From Siphonodentalium dalli (Eukaryota; Mollusca; Scaphopoda; Gadilida; Siphonodentaliidae), in assembly GCA_032622095.1 (NCBI GenBank), contig CP136061.1, forward strand, positions 219,014,373 through 219,078,372: 64,000 nt of DNA. Direction: 5' to 3'. Shown here piece after piece: positions 23,029 through 33,539 of the stretch (position 1 is its first letter; every line of letters starts with the position of its first letter). The notes beneath the pieces were generated by a model. The model searched no databases, was not told where the DNA came from, and was given only the letters and a program-made list of their open reading frames with translations. Both the position numbers and the translations under genes were made by a program.

Positions 23029-23570
23029 TTAAACTATTACTGTCAAAATATACTGTCAACAACATCAGCTGTGCCATTTTGTTAAACACAAAGTCTGAAC
23101 TGTGCAGAAATGTAAACAAACAGCCCTTCATTCATCCCGATCAAATCACTGAGAAACAATCGAGAATGATTTCGCCAACCAGAGTCACTTTATTTAATTA
23201 AATAAAATAATAGAGTTGTATGCTGGCAATTTTGATAAAAAAAACTTATGGAAATACCTGCGTTGAGCAAGTTTATTTGTTGTGAGATGCAACCGACCGT
23301 TTCAATCCATTTAAGATAGGAATGGGGGAAATATTGCCTGGTCGTTGTCAGCATTTAGAACCTAGGGGTCTCATTATTGAGTGATATTTTCCTCCAATAG
23401 GTATGGAGGAATAAATTGTTACAGTCTGTCGATGCTTGAAGAATGACTTTGACATTTTCAATATAAACCTTACAAATGACTCAGTCTCAAATGAAAAAGA
23501 AAATCAAAACAGTAGTGTATCTTTCGCTGAAAGTCAACGCTGTTCAAGGATATTCATCATAATTTACAGA

Positions 23571-23645
23571 ATGTCCATGCTTTGAATGTCCATGCCTTGA
23601 ATGTCCATGCTTTGAATGTCCATGCTTTGAATGTCCATGCCTTGA
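23571..23645 (+). repeat. 15-bp minisatellite, 5 units
   Basis: Units GAATGTCCATGCTTT/GAATGTCCATGCCTT, five in copy A and four in copy B (29872-29931). Confidence 0.9.
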
Positions 23646-24197
23646 TTTGCTATTTGTCGGATTGAAGGTCCAGCAGGATCTTTATAAGTGCATCAAAAAG
23701 TAGTTATCACCAAAAGTTTGCCATTTTTTTGGCATTTAGGATTTACCTCTGACTGAATGGAAAATCCCTTTTCTGGAAGATGTGTGCCCCCCACCCCCTC
23801 CCCCTGGTTGCTTCTGAAATTACTACATTACGCTAGATGCCCGAGTACTTTCCCCTTTTTTATTACTGTCCTAGTTTCATCTTTTACTCTCAGAGGAAAT
23901 GATTCCTGAATGAGTTTTGTATTCCAGCCATGGATTTCTTGAGATATGCTGGACAATTTTTAAGCAGAAACCAAAATTATGAAAACAGTGAAAGCTTGCA
24001 ATATGGAAATTTTTTAACACAAAAATTTATACACATGCTGATTTTTTTAAACAGACAACATACCAGATAAACATATTTAAAAAACAAGATAACAATACAA
24101 ACATTACAATTGGAAGTTTATCAACATGATGGAACAATTGGAATAGACTATTTTTGGTCAAATCAGCAAGATCTGAGAGCAGAAAATTAGACATTAA

Positions 24198-24579
24198 CCC
24201 TTTACCCAACAAACCGGCCAAAACAAGCTTCAACAGCCTAAAATATCTTCGGTCTGTCTCAATAGAACCATACAAATATGGATATCATTGGAACCGGCTC
24301 CTTGACCACATTGTGATAGTTACAGTTATGCCATGTGCCAATGCATTCTCTTATATATGCGAGTCGACCATAGGTCGCCTCGCATATATAAGAGAATGCA
24401 TTGGCCTAAAAAAAATCTTTTTTTAACACTTTTTACCATTTTTTCTTACATTCTTTAACAATTTTATAATTTTTAATGTGTTAAGCCAATGCATTCTCTT
24501 ATATATGCGAGGCGACCTATGGTCGACTCGCATATATAAGAGAATGCATTGGCACAGGGCCCTTCTGTTGGGTAAAGGG
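24198..24579 (+). mobile_element. TTAA MITE family P1, copy 2 (private to duplication A)
   Basis: TTAA at 24194-24197 and 24580-24583, ends CCCTTTACCCAACA and TGTTGGGTAAAGGG. Both 69-bp hairpins are intact. The same site in copy B is empty (AGACTTTAACTCTTG, TTAA at 30481-30484). Confidence 0.95.
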
Positions 24580-24944
24580 TTAACTCTTGTCAGAAATCTG
24601 ACAGTTTTATGAAAAATTTAGCACAAATGACATAATGGAAACAAAATACTATCTTATTATCAATTATCCCTTTTTTTCCCTTGTGATTTCTTGTGCTATA
24701 CTATTATATATCTGTTGATGGGAAAATTCTGTCAAGGACAGGTGACTATAATATGTTAAAAACATCCACACAATGCTGAAGCATGAGCAATGGTTGCATA
24801 TTATATGGGCTGTAAACTATAATATTGTTCGCTTCAATTTGCTGTCACCCAGAGAGCATGTGAAAACTGATACTAAATGGATTCTCCAACTCAGTAGTTA
24901 TAAAAATATACATGGGAATGGGCTATTATTCACTTAGAGGGGTG

Positions 24945-25121
24945 TTCAAGAAAAAATAAGCAGACCACAGATAATAGAAACTGCAGAAGGAGTCCTATTT
25001 ATTGGAGGGAAATGTTCAGATAATAAGTTTAGCAAACGACAAATGGTCATTTGTTGAACTTATTATCTGAACATTTCCTATGTGATAACTACTCGTTAAT
25101 GATGCTTTAGTATATAAATGG
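24945..25121. mobile_element. Fragment of TTAA family P5 (duplication A)
   Basis: Reverse-complement similarity to 39490-39630: AAATGTTCAGATAATAAG, ACTACTCGTTAATG, TTTAGTATATAAATGG, then TTAA (25122-25125). The left end is missing. Equivalent copy about 30840-31021. Confidence 0.65.
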
Positions 25122-25148
25122 TTAAAGGGACTCAAGACCTTCGAAGTA

Positions 25149-25337
25149 CAATAATGCCGTAAATAATCGACTCCTTAACCACAGCAGAATTATGGGTAAT
25201 TTTTCAGGATTTTGTCGGAAATATGACTTGTTGCATTCCATCGGAAAGCTCTCGGTGAGCCATATTTCCGACTAAATCCTGAAAAATTACCCATAATTCT
25301 GATGTGGTTAAGGGGTCAATTATTTACGGCATTACTG
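25149..25337. mobile_element. TA-flanked palindromic MITE M1, copy 3 (axis deletion)
   Basis: CAATAATGCC to GGCATTACTG flanked by TA. About 24 bp near the axis are missing (CTCGGTGAGCCATATTTCC). Confidence 0.88.
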
Positions 25338-26036
25338 TAAGTTCATGCAAAATAAAATAAATTTGATAAAATTTTGTAAAACACTTATCCTCAATAAGTA
25401 GATGCAAACATAGATTGACTTTGTTCATTATTAATAACTCTCCAATAACGAGATTTAACATATCAGAACCATTGTTATGTAAACATTATGGCGCTGTGGC
25501 ATTACTGATCAATTTCCAATTAGTCCAATAAGATTCCAATGTTTAATCAAAACTTGACGGTAAACAGTGAAAAAGGTCAAAGCATTGAAAAATATTCTGA
25601 AAATCATATTCAGAATTTCAGACTAAAATATTTGAACTTACTACACGATTAGTGCTGTTTTTTACAAATCACTGTAACAGTTTTGTTTTCGCCAAATTTA
25701 TTTCGTCATTGGAGAACTATCAATAATGAATATAAGAACAAAGTTTATCTATTTCTCCGTGTTCTTCTTTGTGGTGATATTTTTGACATACTTTTATATT
25801 TTTTTTCACATTTAGCCACTGCGATTGCCTCGAGTCCCTTTAACGAAACATAACATGTAACCATATCAATAGTGGGTGAATTTTCTCCCACCATACATAT
25901 AGAATATAGTCTAAATTCAAGTGCGTAGTGTGAAGAATTCTGACATCAAAATGGCTCTTATGTCCTGAAAATGGGAGATAATCATCTGCTCTCAGCTCTC
26001 AGATTGGAATATTTTAAGAAACATAATGGTCATTAA

Positions 26037-26439
26037 CCCTTTCAGTGCCAAGCAAACCATTTAATTTCTCCTCCAGTACCAAAGAATGGGCAATAAATCT
26101 ACAATAGAAACATCTAAATTCAGATTTGAGTTTTTAATTGCTGAAATTATTGCTGAGATTATCCCTCAAATAGAATTTTGACAAAGCCATTTTTAACCTT
26201 TTCAGTGCCAAGACCGATTTTTGTATCAACCCATATTTCCTTGATAATTTTTCAAATTTATTGATTATAATGTGATACATTGATGGAAAGAGCTATTTAT
26301 TGATTATAATTTTATACATTGATGGAAAGAGCTCTTAGAGCTCTTTCCATCGATGTATCACATTATTATAATCAATAAATTTGAAAAATGATCAAGGAAA
26401 TATGGGTTGATACAAAAATCGGACTTGGCACTGAAAGGG
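26037..26439. mobile_element. TTAA MITE family P3, long form (duplication A)
   Basis: TTAA at 26033-26036 and 26440-26443, ends CCCTTTCAGTGCCAAG and CTTGGCACTGAAAGGG. An extra ~160-bp block (GCAAACCATTTAATTTCTCC onward) precedes a second internal left end (TTTTCAGTGCCAAGACCG). The palindrome arms CGATTTTTGTATCAACCCAT are intact, with a short internal duplication near 26290-26335. Confidence 0.85.
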
Positions 26440-26969
26440 TTAAAACATGTTTCTTAATTTGAGGGGCTCCAGTTAAATTTGTCATCATGAAAATAGTACC
26501 ACCGAGTCATAATCTCCGGCCGGGTTCATTTTATAATAATCAAACAATTCATGCCCATATTAAAGTATCATTACAAATCACCACACAGTTTACACAATGT
26601 TTCCAAGGTTTATCAAGCAATAATTGCAGCCTCCACTGTATAATAAGCGATGAACACCTACATCACTTCAAGCCTAGTATGTGCACACGCTCGCTGCATG
26701 TTGTTATTGGGGAGACTGTGTTGGAATTTGAACGATATGTTATTTACAATTGTTTTGGTAGTTTCGAAAAGTTGTTCATGTTATTAATGTTCTATTAAAA
26801 TATAACTGGTGTATGATTATAAGGAATGACTGGAAGATCGATTGGGGTCATTGGTTTTGACCGGCAGAGTAATTAAACCCAGAGGTTGAATTTAGTGATG
26901 CTATCTCACACAGCATTAACATTGTTTTCAGTTACTTTTTCCCTTCTGTTCAGTTTCTATATCCCCTAA

Positions 26970-27383
26970 TAGACATACCATATTTTCTTGCTATGACCTG
27001 CATATATGGTTATTTTTTACTATGGCAAATGTAGATACATGACTGGAAATGTTGTCTATTATATTAAGGGAATATCCGCGGAAATAGCAATGTATGCACA
27101 GACTAGATTGTCTGGGCTGTTACCACAGAAATCGTAATTTTATGTAAGAAATGCAAATTTTGCCACAATTTTTGGCCTAACTTCCCGGTAAAATAGGATT
27201 AAACTGCGTCCATGTTTAAAGAAGTTTGATGTACAGTTGGGTAAATTATAGCCACAAATAATACCACCACCGTCAACCACTGGTATGTGTTGGTTTCGGT
27301 GCAACATTTGTCTAACCGTGAACGGTGTGCAAATCGCGACCATGTGGTTATTCCGCTACAAGCATATCCAGATGCATGGGGTG
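26970..27383. other. Spacer between the two duplication copies
   Basis: 414 bp of unique-looking sequence. No repeat or exon recognised. Confidence 0.6.
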
Positions 27384-27995
27384 AGTCATGTTCCCTCAGA
27401 TATAACAAGTGCAACGCCAAGCATTGCATATGCCCCCCATGCTCAGTTTAGAGATTGGGCAATACTAAATATTTGTATGGATGGAAACTTTTCTAAATCT
27501 AGGAAGTGGGTATCCTTTCCCGGATTCAGTTGTGCTTTGGTATGATGATTGCACAGCTTGGGGTAAAGGATATCGACTTACTCCATGTTTCGTCCATTCA
27601 TTTTCACCAGAGTTACAGCCTTGTTTGACTTGGGAATTTCTGAATTTTGTGTCTATGTGCATTTCAGCTTGTTACTTTGGCATGGTTCATCAGATTTGGT
27701 TGCACTTTGTTGTGTTGATAGCCCAGTTTCGGGTCTGTCTTTCAGTCCTTCAAAACAAATCCCCTTGTAACTTGGGCGTAAATTATCAGATTCCATTGTC
27801 GTTTGACATGGCGATAGCACATGTTGAGGGGAAAGGATACACATATAATATGGTTTTGTCAATTTATTTTTACCAGAGTTAAAGCCCTTGTTGTACTTGG
27901 AATTGTTTTATTTTGTGTCTGCATGAACATTTCCGCTTATAACTCGGGCATAGATCATCGAATTTGGTTGTGCTTTGGTATGTTGATAGTACAGC

Positions 27996-27997
<2 letters not shown>

Positions 27998-28034
<37 letters not shown>
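27998..28034 (+). repeat. G37 homopolymer
   Basis: 37 consecutive G; the paralogous run in copy A is 22. Candidate quadruplex/slippage site. Confidence 0.9.
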
Positions 28035-28035
<1 letters not shown>

Positions 28036-28495
28036 GTTACCCACATTCTACGGGTTTCATCCATTAATTTTACCAAAGTTACGCCCCTTGTTTGACTTGG
28101 AAATTTGTGAATATCAGCTTGTAACTTGGGCAAGTATAATTTGACGGACGGACGGGGCCCTCCTACAGGGGTCGGGGGCATAATAAGAAATGCAGAATCC
28201 TGATTTGAAAGAATACCATGGCACCATGAATTAGACATGGACAAAATATCAAAAGAACCAAGAACAGTGCAAATTTTAATTCTGCGGAATATAGAGCTTG
28301 CATTCTGAGTACAATTTACTGTATATCCATGTAAATGTATATTTATAAAATGATATGCAAGAAGACTAGAAAATCATGAAGAAACTGTATCTAATTTACT
28401 GACAATAAGCTATACTGTAACTTTCCTCTGAGATATTTAACGCTGCCTCTGATAAATGACAGGTGTATATTGGAGAATTTCAATGTCACACTTAA

Positions 28496-28833
28496 AGGAT
28501 ACTGTACACTAAATCCGGCCATTTATGGCACCATCTCCTTTTATACTCAACAGAATATATGCAACAAATGAATAAATTTGAGCCATCAATTAGTGCATAA
28601 TGCACTCATGTACTCTATGAATGATACAAACAACATGGAAATTATAATGAAAATGAATTTATAACTGAGTCATAAATTCATTTTCATAATAATTACCATG
28701 TTGTTTATATTGTTCATTGAGCACACGAGTGTATTTTGCACTAATCCACAGCTCAAATTCATTCATGTGTTGCATAATTATATTCTGTTGAGTATAAAAG
28801 GAGAAAGCCCAGATTTAGTGTACAGTGCCCTTT
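28496..28833. mobile_element. TTAA MITE family P4, copy in duplication B
   Basis: Left TTAA at 28492-28495. The right flank is mutated to TTTTGA. Otherwise as 22193-22529. Confidence 0.82.
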
Positions 28834-29102
28834 TGACACATCGGTATACTATAATTATAATGTTCCATGTCTGTGGCAGAACAATCCGATAAATGATAGC
28901 TAAATTATAATCAATATAGTCAATAAGCAGATTGTAACAATTAAGTGACCTGTTTCACATGAGTAGAGGTTACATATAATATGGACTATAATATAGTATG
29001 TCCACTTTAAAGACATATTATGTGCTTATTTCACCAAATCAAACTGATTTATTACAACTTAGTCACTGACTCACTGCACTCGTTTGAAGAATTCATAATT
29101 AA

Positions 29103-29330
29103 CATTTCCATGACTGCAGCAGATTCCTGATTTTTGTTCTCGAAAACCATCTACCATAGGGAGCCTCGCATACATAAGAGAATACATTGGCCTAACGATA
29201 TTTACCCACCTGGTATGCCAGTGATTCTCTTATATATGTGAGGCTCCCTATGGGAGACTCGCATATATAAGAGAATCTACTGGTACAGGATCATTAATGC
29301 TGCACCAGCACATCTCCCGTCATGAAATGA
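29103..29330 (+). mobile_element. TTAA MITE family P2, internally deleted (duplication B)
   Basis: TTAA at 29099-29102 and 29331-29334; same internal deletion as 22801-23028, so the deletion predates the duplication. Confidence 0.75.
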
Positions 29331-31048
29331 TTAAACTATTACTGTCAAAATATACTGTCAACAACATCAGCTGTGCCATTTTGTTAAACACAAAGTCTGA
29401 ACTGTGCAGAAATGTAAACAAACAGCCCTTCATTCATCCCGATCAAATCACTGAGAAACAATTGAGAATGATTTCGCCAACCAGAGTCACTTTATTTAAT
29501 TAAATAAAATAATAGAGTTGTATGCTGGCAATTTTGATAAAAAAAACTTATGGAAATACCTGCGTTGAGCAAGTTTATTTGTTGTGAGATGCAACCGACC
29601 GTTTCAATCCATTTAAGATAGGAATGGGGGAACTATTGCCTGGTCGTTGTCAGCATTTAGAACCTAGGGGTCTCATTATTGAGTGATATTTTCCTCCAAT
29701 AGGTATGGAGGAATAAATTGTTACAGTCTGTCGATGCTTGAAGAATGACTTTGACATTTTCAATATAAACCTTACAAATGACTCAGTCTCAAATGAAAAA
29801 GAAAATCAAAACAGTAGTGTATCTATCGCTGAAAGTCAACGCTGTTCAAGGATATTCATCATAATTTACAGAATGTCCATGCTTTGAATGTCCATGCCTT
29901 GAATGTCCATGCTTTGAATGTCCATGCCTTGATTTGCTATTTGTCGGATTGAAGGTCCAGCAGGATCTTTATAAGTGCATCAAAAAGTAGTTATCACCAA
30001 AAGTTTGCCATTTTTTTGGCATTTAGGATTTACCTCTGACTGAATGGAAAATCCCTTTTCTGGAAGATGTGTGCCCCCCACCCCCTCCCCCTGGTTGCTT
30101 CTGAAATTACTACATTACGCTAGATGCCCGAGTACTTTCCCCTTTTTTATTACTGTCCTAGTTTCATCTTTTACTCTCAGAGGAAATGATTCCTGAATGA
30201 GTTTTGTATTCCAGCCATGGATTTCTTGAGATATGCTGGACAATTTTTAAGCAGAAACCAAAATTATGAAAACAGTGAAAGCTTGCAATATGGAAAATTT
30301 TTAACACAAAAATTTATACACATGCTGATTTTTTTTAACAGACAACATACCAGATAAACATATTTAAAAAACAAGATAACAATACAAACATTACAATTGG
30401 AAGTTTATCAACATGATGGAACAATTGGAATAGACTATTTTTGGTCAAATCAGCTGGATCTGAGAGCAGAAAATTAGACTTTAACTCTTGTCAGAAATCT
30501 GACAGTTTTATGACAAATTTAGCACAAATGACATAATGGAAACAAAATACTATCTTATTATCAATTATCCCTTTTTTTTCCTTGTGATTTCTTGTGCTAT
30601 ACTATTATATATCTGTTGATGGGAAAATTCTGTCAAGGACAGGTGACTATAATATGTTAAAAACATCCACACAATGCTGAAGCATGAGCAATGGTTGCAT
30701 ATTATATGGGCTGTAAACTATAATATTGTTCGCTTCAATTTGCTGTCACCCAGAGAGCATGTGAAAACTGATACTAAATGGATTCTCCAACTCAGTAGTT
30801 ATAAAAATATACATGGGAATGGTCTATTATTCACTTAGAGGGGTGTTCAAGAAAAATAAGCAGACCACAGATAATAGAAACTGCAGAAGGAGTCCTATTT
30901 ATTGGAGGGAAATGTTCAGATAATAAGTTTAGCAAACGACAAATGGTCATTTGTTGAACTTATTATCTGAACATTTCCTATATGATAACTACTCGTTAAT
31001 GATGCTTTAGTATATAAATGGTTAAAGGGACTCAAGACCTTCGAAGTA

Positions 31049-31237
31049 CAATAATGCCGTAAATAATCGACTCCTTAACCACAGCAGAATTATGGGTAAT
31101 TTTTCAGGATTTAGTCGGAAATATGACTTGTTGCATTCCATCGGAAAGCTCTCGGTGAGCCATATTTCCGACTAAATCCTGAAAAATTACCCATAATTCT
31201 GATGTGGTTAAGGGGTCGATTATTTACGGCATTACTG
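31049..31237. mobile_element. TA-flanked palindromic MITE M1, copy 4 (duplication B)
   Basis: Counterpart of 25149-25337 with the same axis deletion. Confidence 0.88.
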
Positions 31238-31935
31238 TAAGTTCATGCAAAATAAAATAAATTTGATAAAATTTTGTAAAACACTTATCCTCAATAAGTA
31301 GATGCAAACATAGATTTACTTTGTTCATTATTAATAACTCTCCAATAACGAGATTTAACATATCAGAACCATTGTTATGTAAACATTATGGCGCTGTGGA
31401 ATTACTGATCAATTTCCAATTAGTCCAATAAGATTCCAATGTTTAATCAAAACTTGATGGTAAACAGTGAAAAAAGGTCAAAGCATTGAAAAATATTCTG
31501 AAAATCATATTCAGAATTTCAGACTAAAATATTTGAACTTACTACACGATTAGTGCTGTTTTTTACAAATCACTGTAACAGTTTTGTTTTCGCCAAATTT
31601 ATTTCGTCATTGGAGAACTATCAATAATGAATATAAGAACAAAGTTTATCTATTTCTCCGTGTTCTTCTTTGTGGTGATATTTTTTACATACTTTTATAT
31701 TTTTTTTCACATTTAGCCACTGCGATTGCCGAGTCCCTTTAACGAAACATAACATGTAACCATATCAATAGTGGGTGAATTATCTCCCACCATACATATA
31801 GAATATAATCTAAATTCAAGTGCGTAGTGTGAAGAATTCTGATATCAAAATGGCTCTTATGTCCTGAAAATGGGAGATAATCATCTGCTCTCAGCTCTCA
31901 GATTGGAATATTTTAAGAAACATAATGGTCATTAA

Positions 31936-32178
31936 CCCTTTCAGTGCCAAGTCCGATTTTTGTATCAACCCATATTTCCTTGATCATTTTTCAAATTTAT
32001 TGATTATAATGTGATACATTGATGGAAAGAGCTATTTATTGATTATAATGTTATACATTGATGGAAAGAGCTCTTAGAGCTCTTTCCATCGATGTATCAC
32101 ATTATTATAATCAATAAATTTGAAAAATGATCAAGGAAATATGGGTTGATACAAAAATCGGACTTGGCATTGAAAGGG
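31936..32178. mobile_element. TTAA MITE family P3, short form (duplication B)
   Basis: TTAA at 31932-31935 and 32179-32182. Ends and arms as in the A copy, but without the ~160-bp extra block. Confidence 0.88.
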
Positions 32179-32615
32179 TTAAAACATGTTTCTTAATTTG
32201 AGGGGCTCCAGTTAAATTTGTCATCATGAAAATAGTACCACCGAGTCATAATCTCCGGCCGGGTTCATTTTATAATAATTAAACAATTCATGCCCATATT
32301 AAAGTATCATTACAAATCACCACACAGTTTACACAATGTTTCCAAGGTTTATCAAGCAATAATTGCAGCCTCCACTGTATAAAAAGCGATGAACACCTAC
32401 ATCACTTCAAGCCTAGTATGTGCACACGCTCGCTGCATGTTGTTATTGGGGAGACTGTGTTGGAATTTGAACGATATGTTATTTACAATTGTTTTGGTAG
32501 TTTCGAAAAGTTGTTCATGTTATTAATGTTCTATTAAAATATAACTGGTGTATGATTATAAGGAATGACTGGAAGATCGATTGGGGTCATTGGTTTTGAC
32601 CGGCAGAGTAATTAA

Positions 32616-33007
32616 CCCTTTACCCAACAGAACGGCCCTGTGCCAATGCATTCTCTTATATATGCGAGTCGACCATAGGTCGCCTGGCATATATAAGAGA
32701 ATGCATTGGCTTAACACATTAAAAATTATAAAATTGTTAAAGAATGTAAGAAAAAATGGTAAAAAGTGTTAAAAAAAGATTTTTTTTAGGCCAATGCATT
32801 CTCTTATATATGCCAGACGACCTATGGTCGACTCGCATATATAAGAGAATGCATTGGCACAGGGCATAACTGTAACTATCACAATGTGGTCAAGGAGCCG
32901 GTTCCAATGATATCCATATTTGTATGGTTCTATTGAGACAGACCGAAGATATTTTAGGCTGTTGAAGCTTTATTTGGCCGGTTTTGGCCGGTTTGTTGGG
33001 TAAAGGG
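32616..33007 (-). mobile_element. TTAA MITE family P1, copy 3 (private to duplication B)
   Basis: TTAA at 32612-32615 and 33008-33011. It is in inverted orientation relative to copy 2. Hairpins lie at 32642-32710 and 32790-32858. The matching site in copy A is empty (GAGTAATTAAACCCAGAG, TTAA at 26873-26876). Mirror-image base changes occur at 32686 and 32814. Confidence 0.95.
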
Positions 33008-33160
33008 TTAAACCCAGAGGTTGAATTTAGTGATGCTATCTCACACAGCATTAACATTGTTTTCAGTTACTTTTTCCCTTCTGTTCAGTTTCTATATCCC
33101 CTAAACTTCAACTGGGGAACTTCAATTTGATCCTAGGTCTCCCATAACAGTTGTCCTAAG

Positions 33161-33251
33161 CAGAATGAGGTTCCTAGAGGGTAAATTTGGTGGTGCTAGC
33201 CCACTTTGCAGGATAGCCCCACTAAATTAACCCTCTGGGGACCTCATTCTT
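33161..33251. repeat. Palindromic repeat CAGAATGAGG...CCTCATTCT, copy 1
   Basis: Left arm AGAATGAGGTTCCTAGAGGG pairs with CCCTCTGGGGACCTCATTCT, with GTGCTAGC/GATAGCCCCAC inside. Similar units occur at 54137-54228, 54429-54519 and 56100-56182. Confidence 0.75.
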
Positions 33252-33326
33252 CAAATTTCAGACACATCGAGGCTTGCTTGTGGGTGAGGCTCAATATCCA
33301 GGGTTTCTGTAGTCGTCCATCAGATA

Positions 33327-33539
33327 CAGTAATGCCCTAAATAATCGACTCCTTAACCACAGCAGAATTATGGGTAATTTTTCAGGATTTAGTCGGAAAT
33401 ATGGCTTGTTTCCATTCTCGGAAAGCTCTCAGTGAAAGCTTTCCGATGAATAGCAACAAGCCATATTTCCGACTAAATCCTGAATAATTTACCCATAATT
33501 CTGCTGTGGTTAAGGAGTAGTTTATTTAGGGCATTACTG
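33327..33539. mobile_element. TA-flanked palindromic MITE M1, copy 5
   Basis: CAGTAATGCCCTAAATAATC to GCATTACTG, TA on both sides. Arms slightly diverged near the axis. Confidence 0.9.

Larger units (their letters stand above)
21094..26969 (+). repeat. Segmental duplication, copy A
   Basis: Starts AGTCATGTTCCCTCAGATAT and ends at TTCTATATCCCCTAA. It is collinear and nearly identical with 27384-33104, 414 bp away in the same orientation. Differences include one private MITE (24198-24579), an extra ~160-bp block at 26037-26196, a shorter G run and one more 15-bp minisatellite unit. Confidence 0.92.
27384..33104 (+). repeat. Segmental duplication, copy B
   Basis: Collinear with 21094-26969. 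It lacks the P1 MITE at the A-type site, carries one of its own at 32616-33007, has a G37 run (27998-28034) where A has G22, and has a shorter P3 element. After CCCCTAA (33104) the two copies diverge. Confidence 0.92.

Noticed and set aside
23571-23645. Short regular repeats resembling a CRISPR array
   Set aside because: Units are contiguous 15-mers without spacers in eukaryotic DNA; this is a minisatellite.
21191-27882. Paired open frames of 122 and 133 codons beginning METFLNLGSGYPFP in both duplication copies
   Set aside because: They lie in core-repeat DNA, differ by a frameshifting G-run indel, and show no domain; conservation only reflects the recent duplication.
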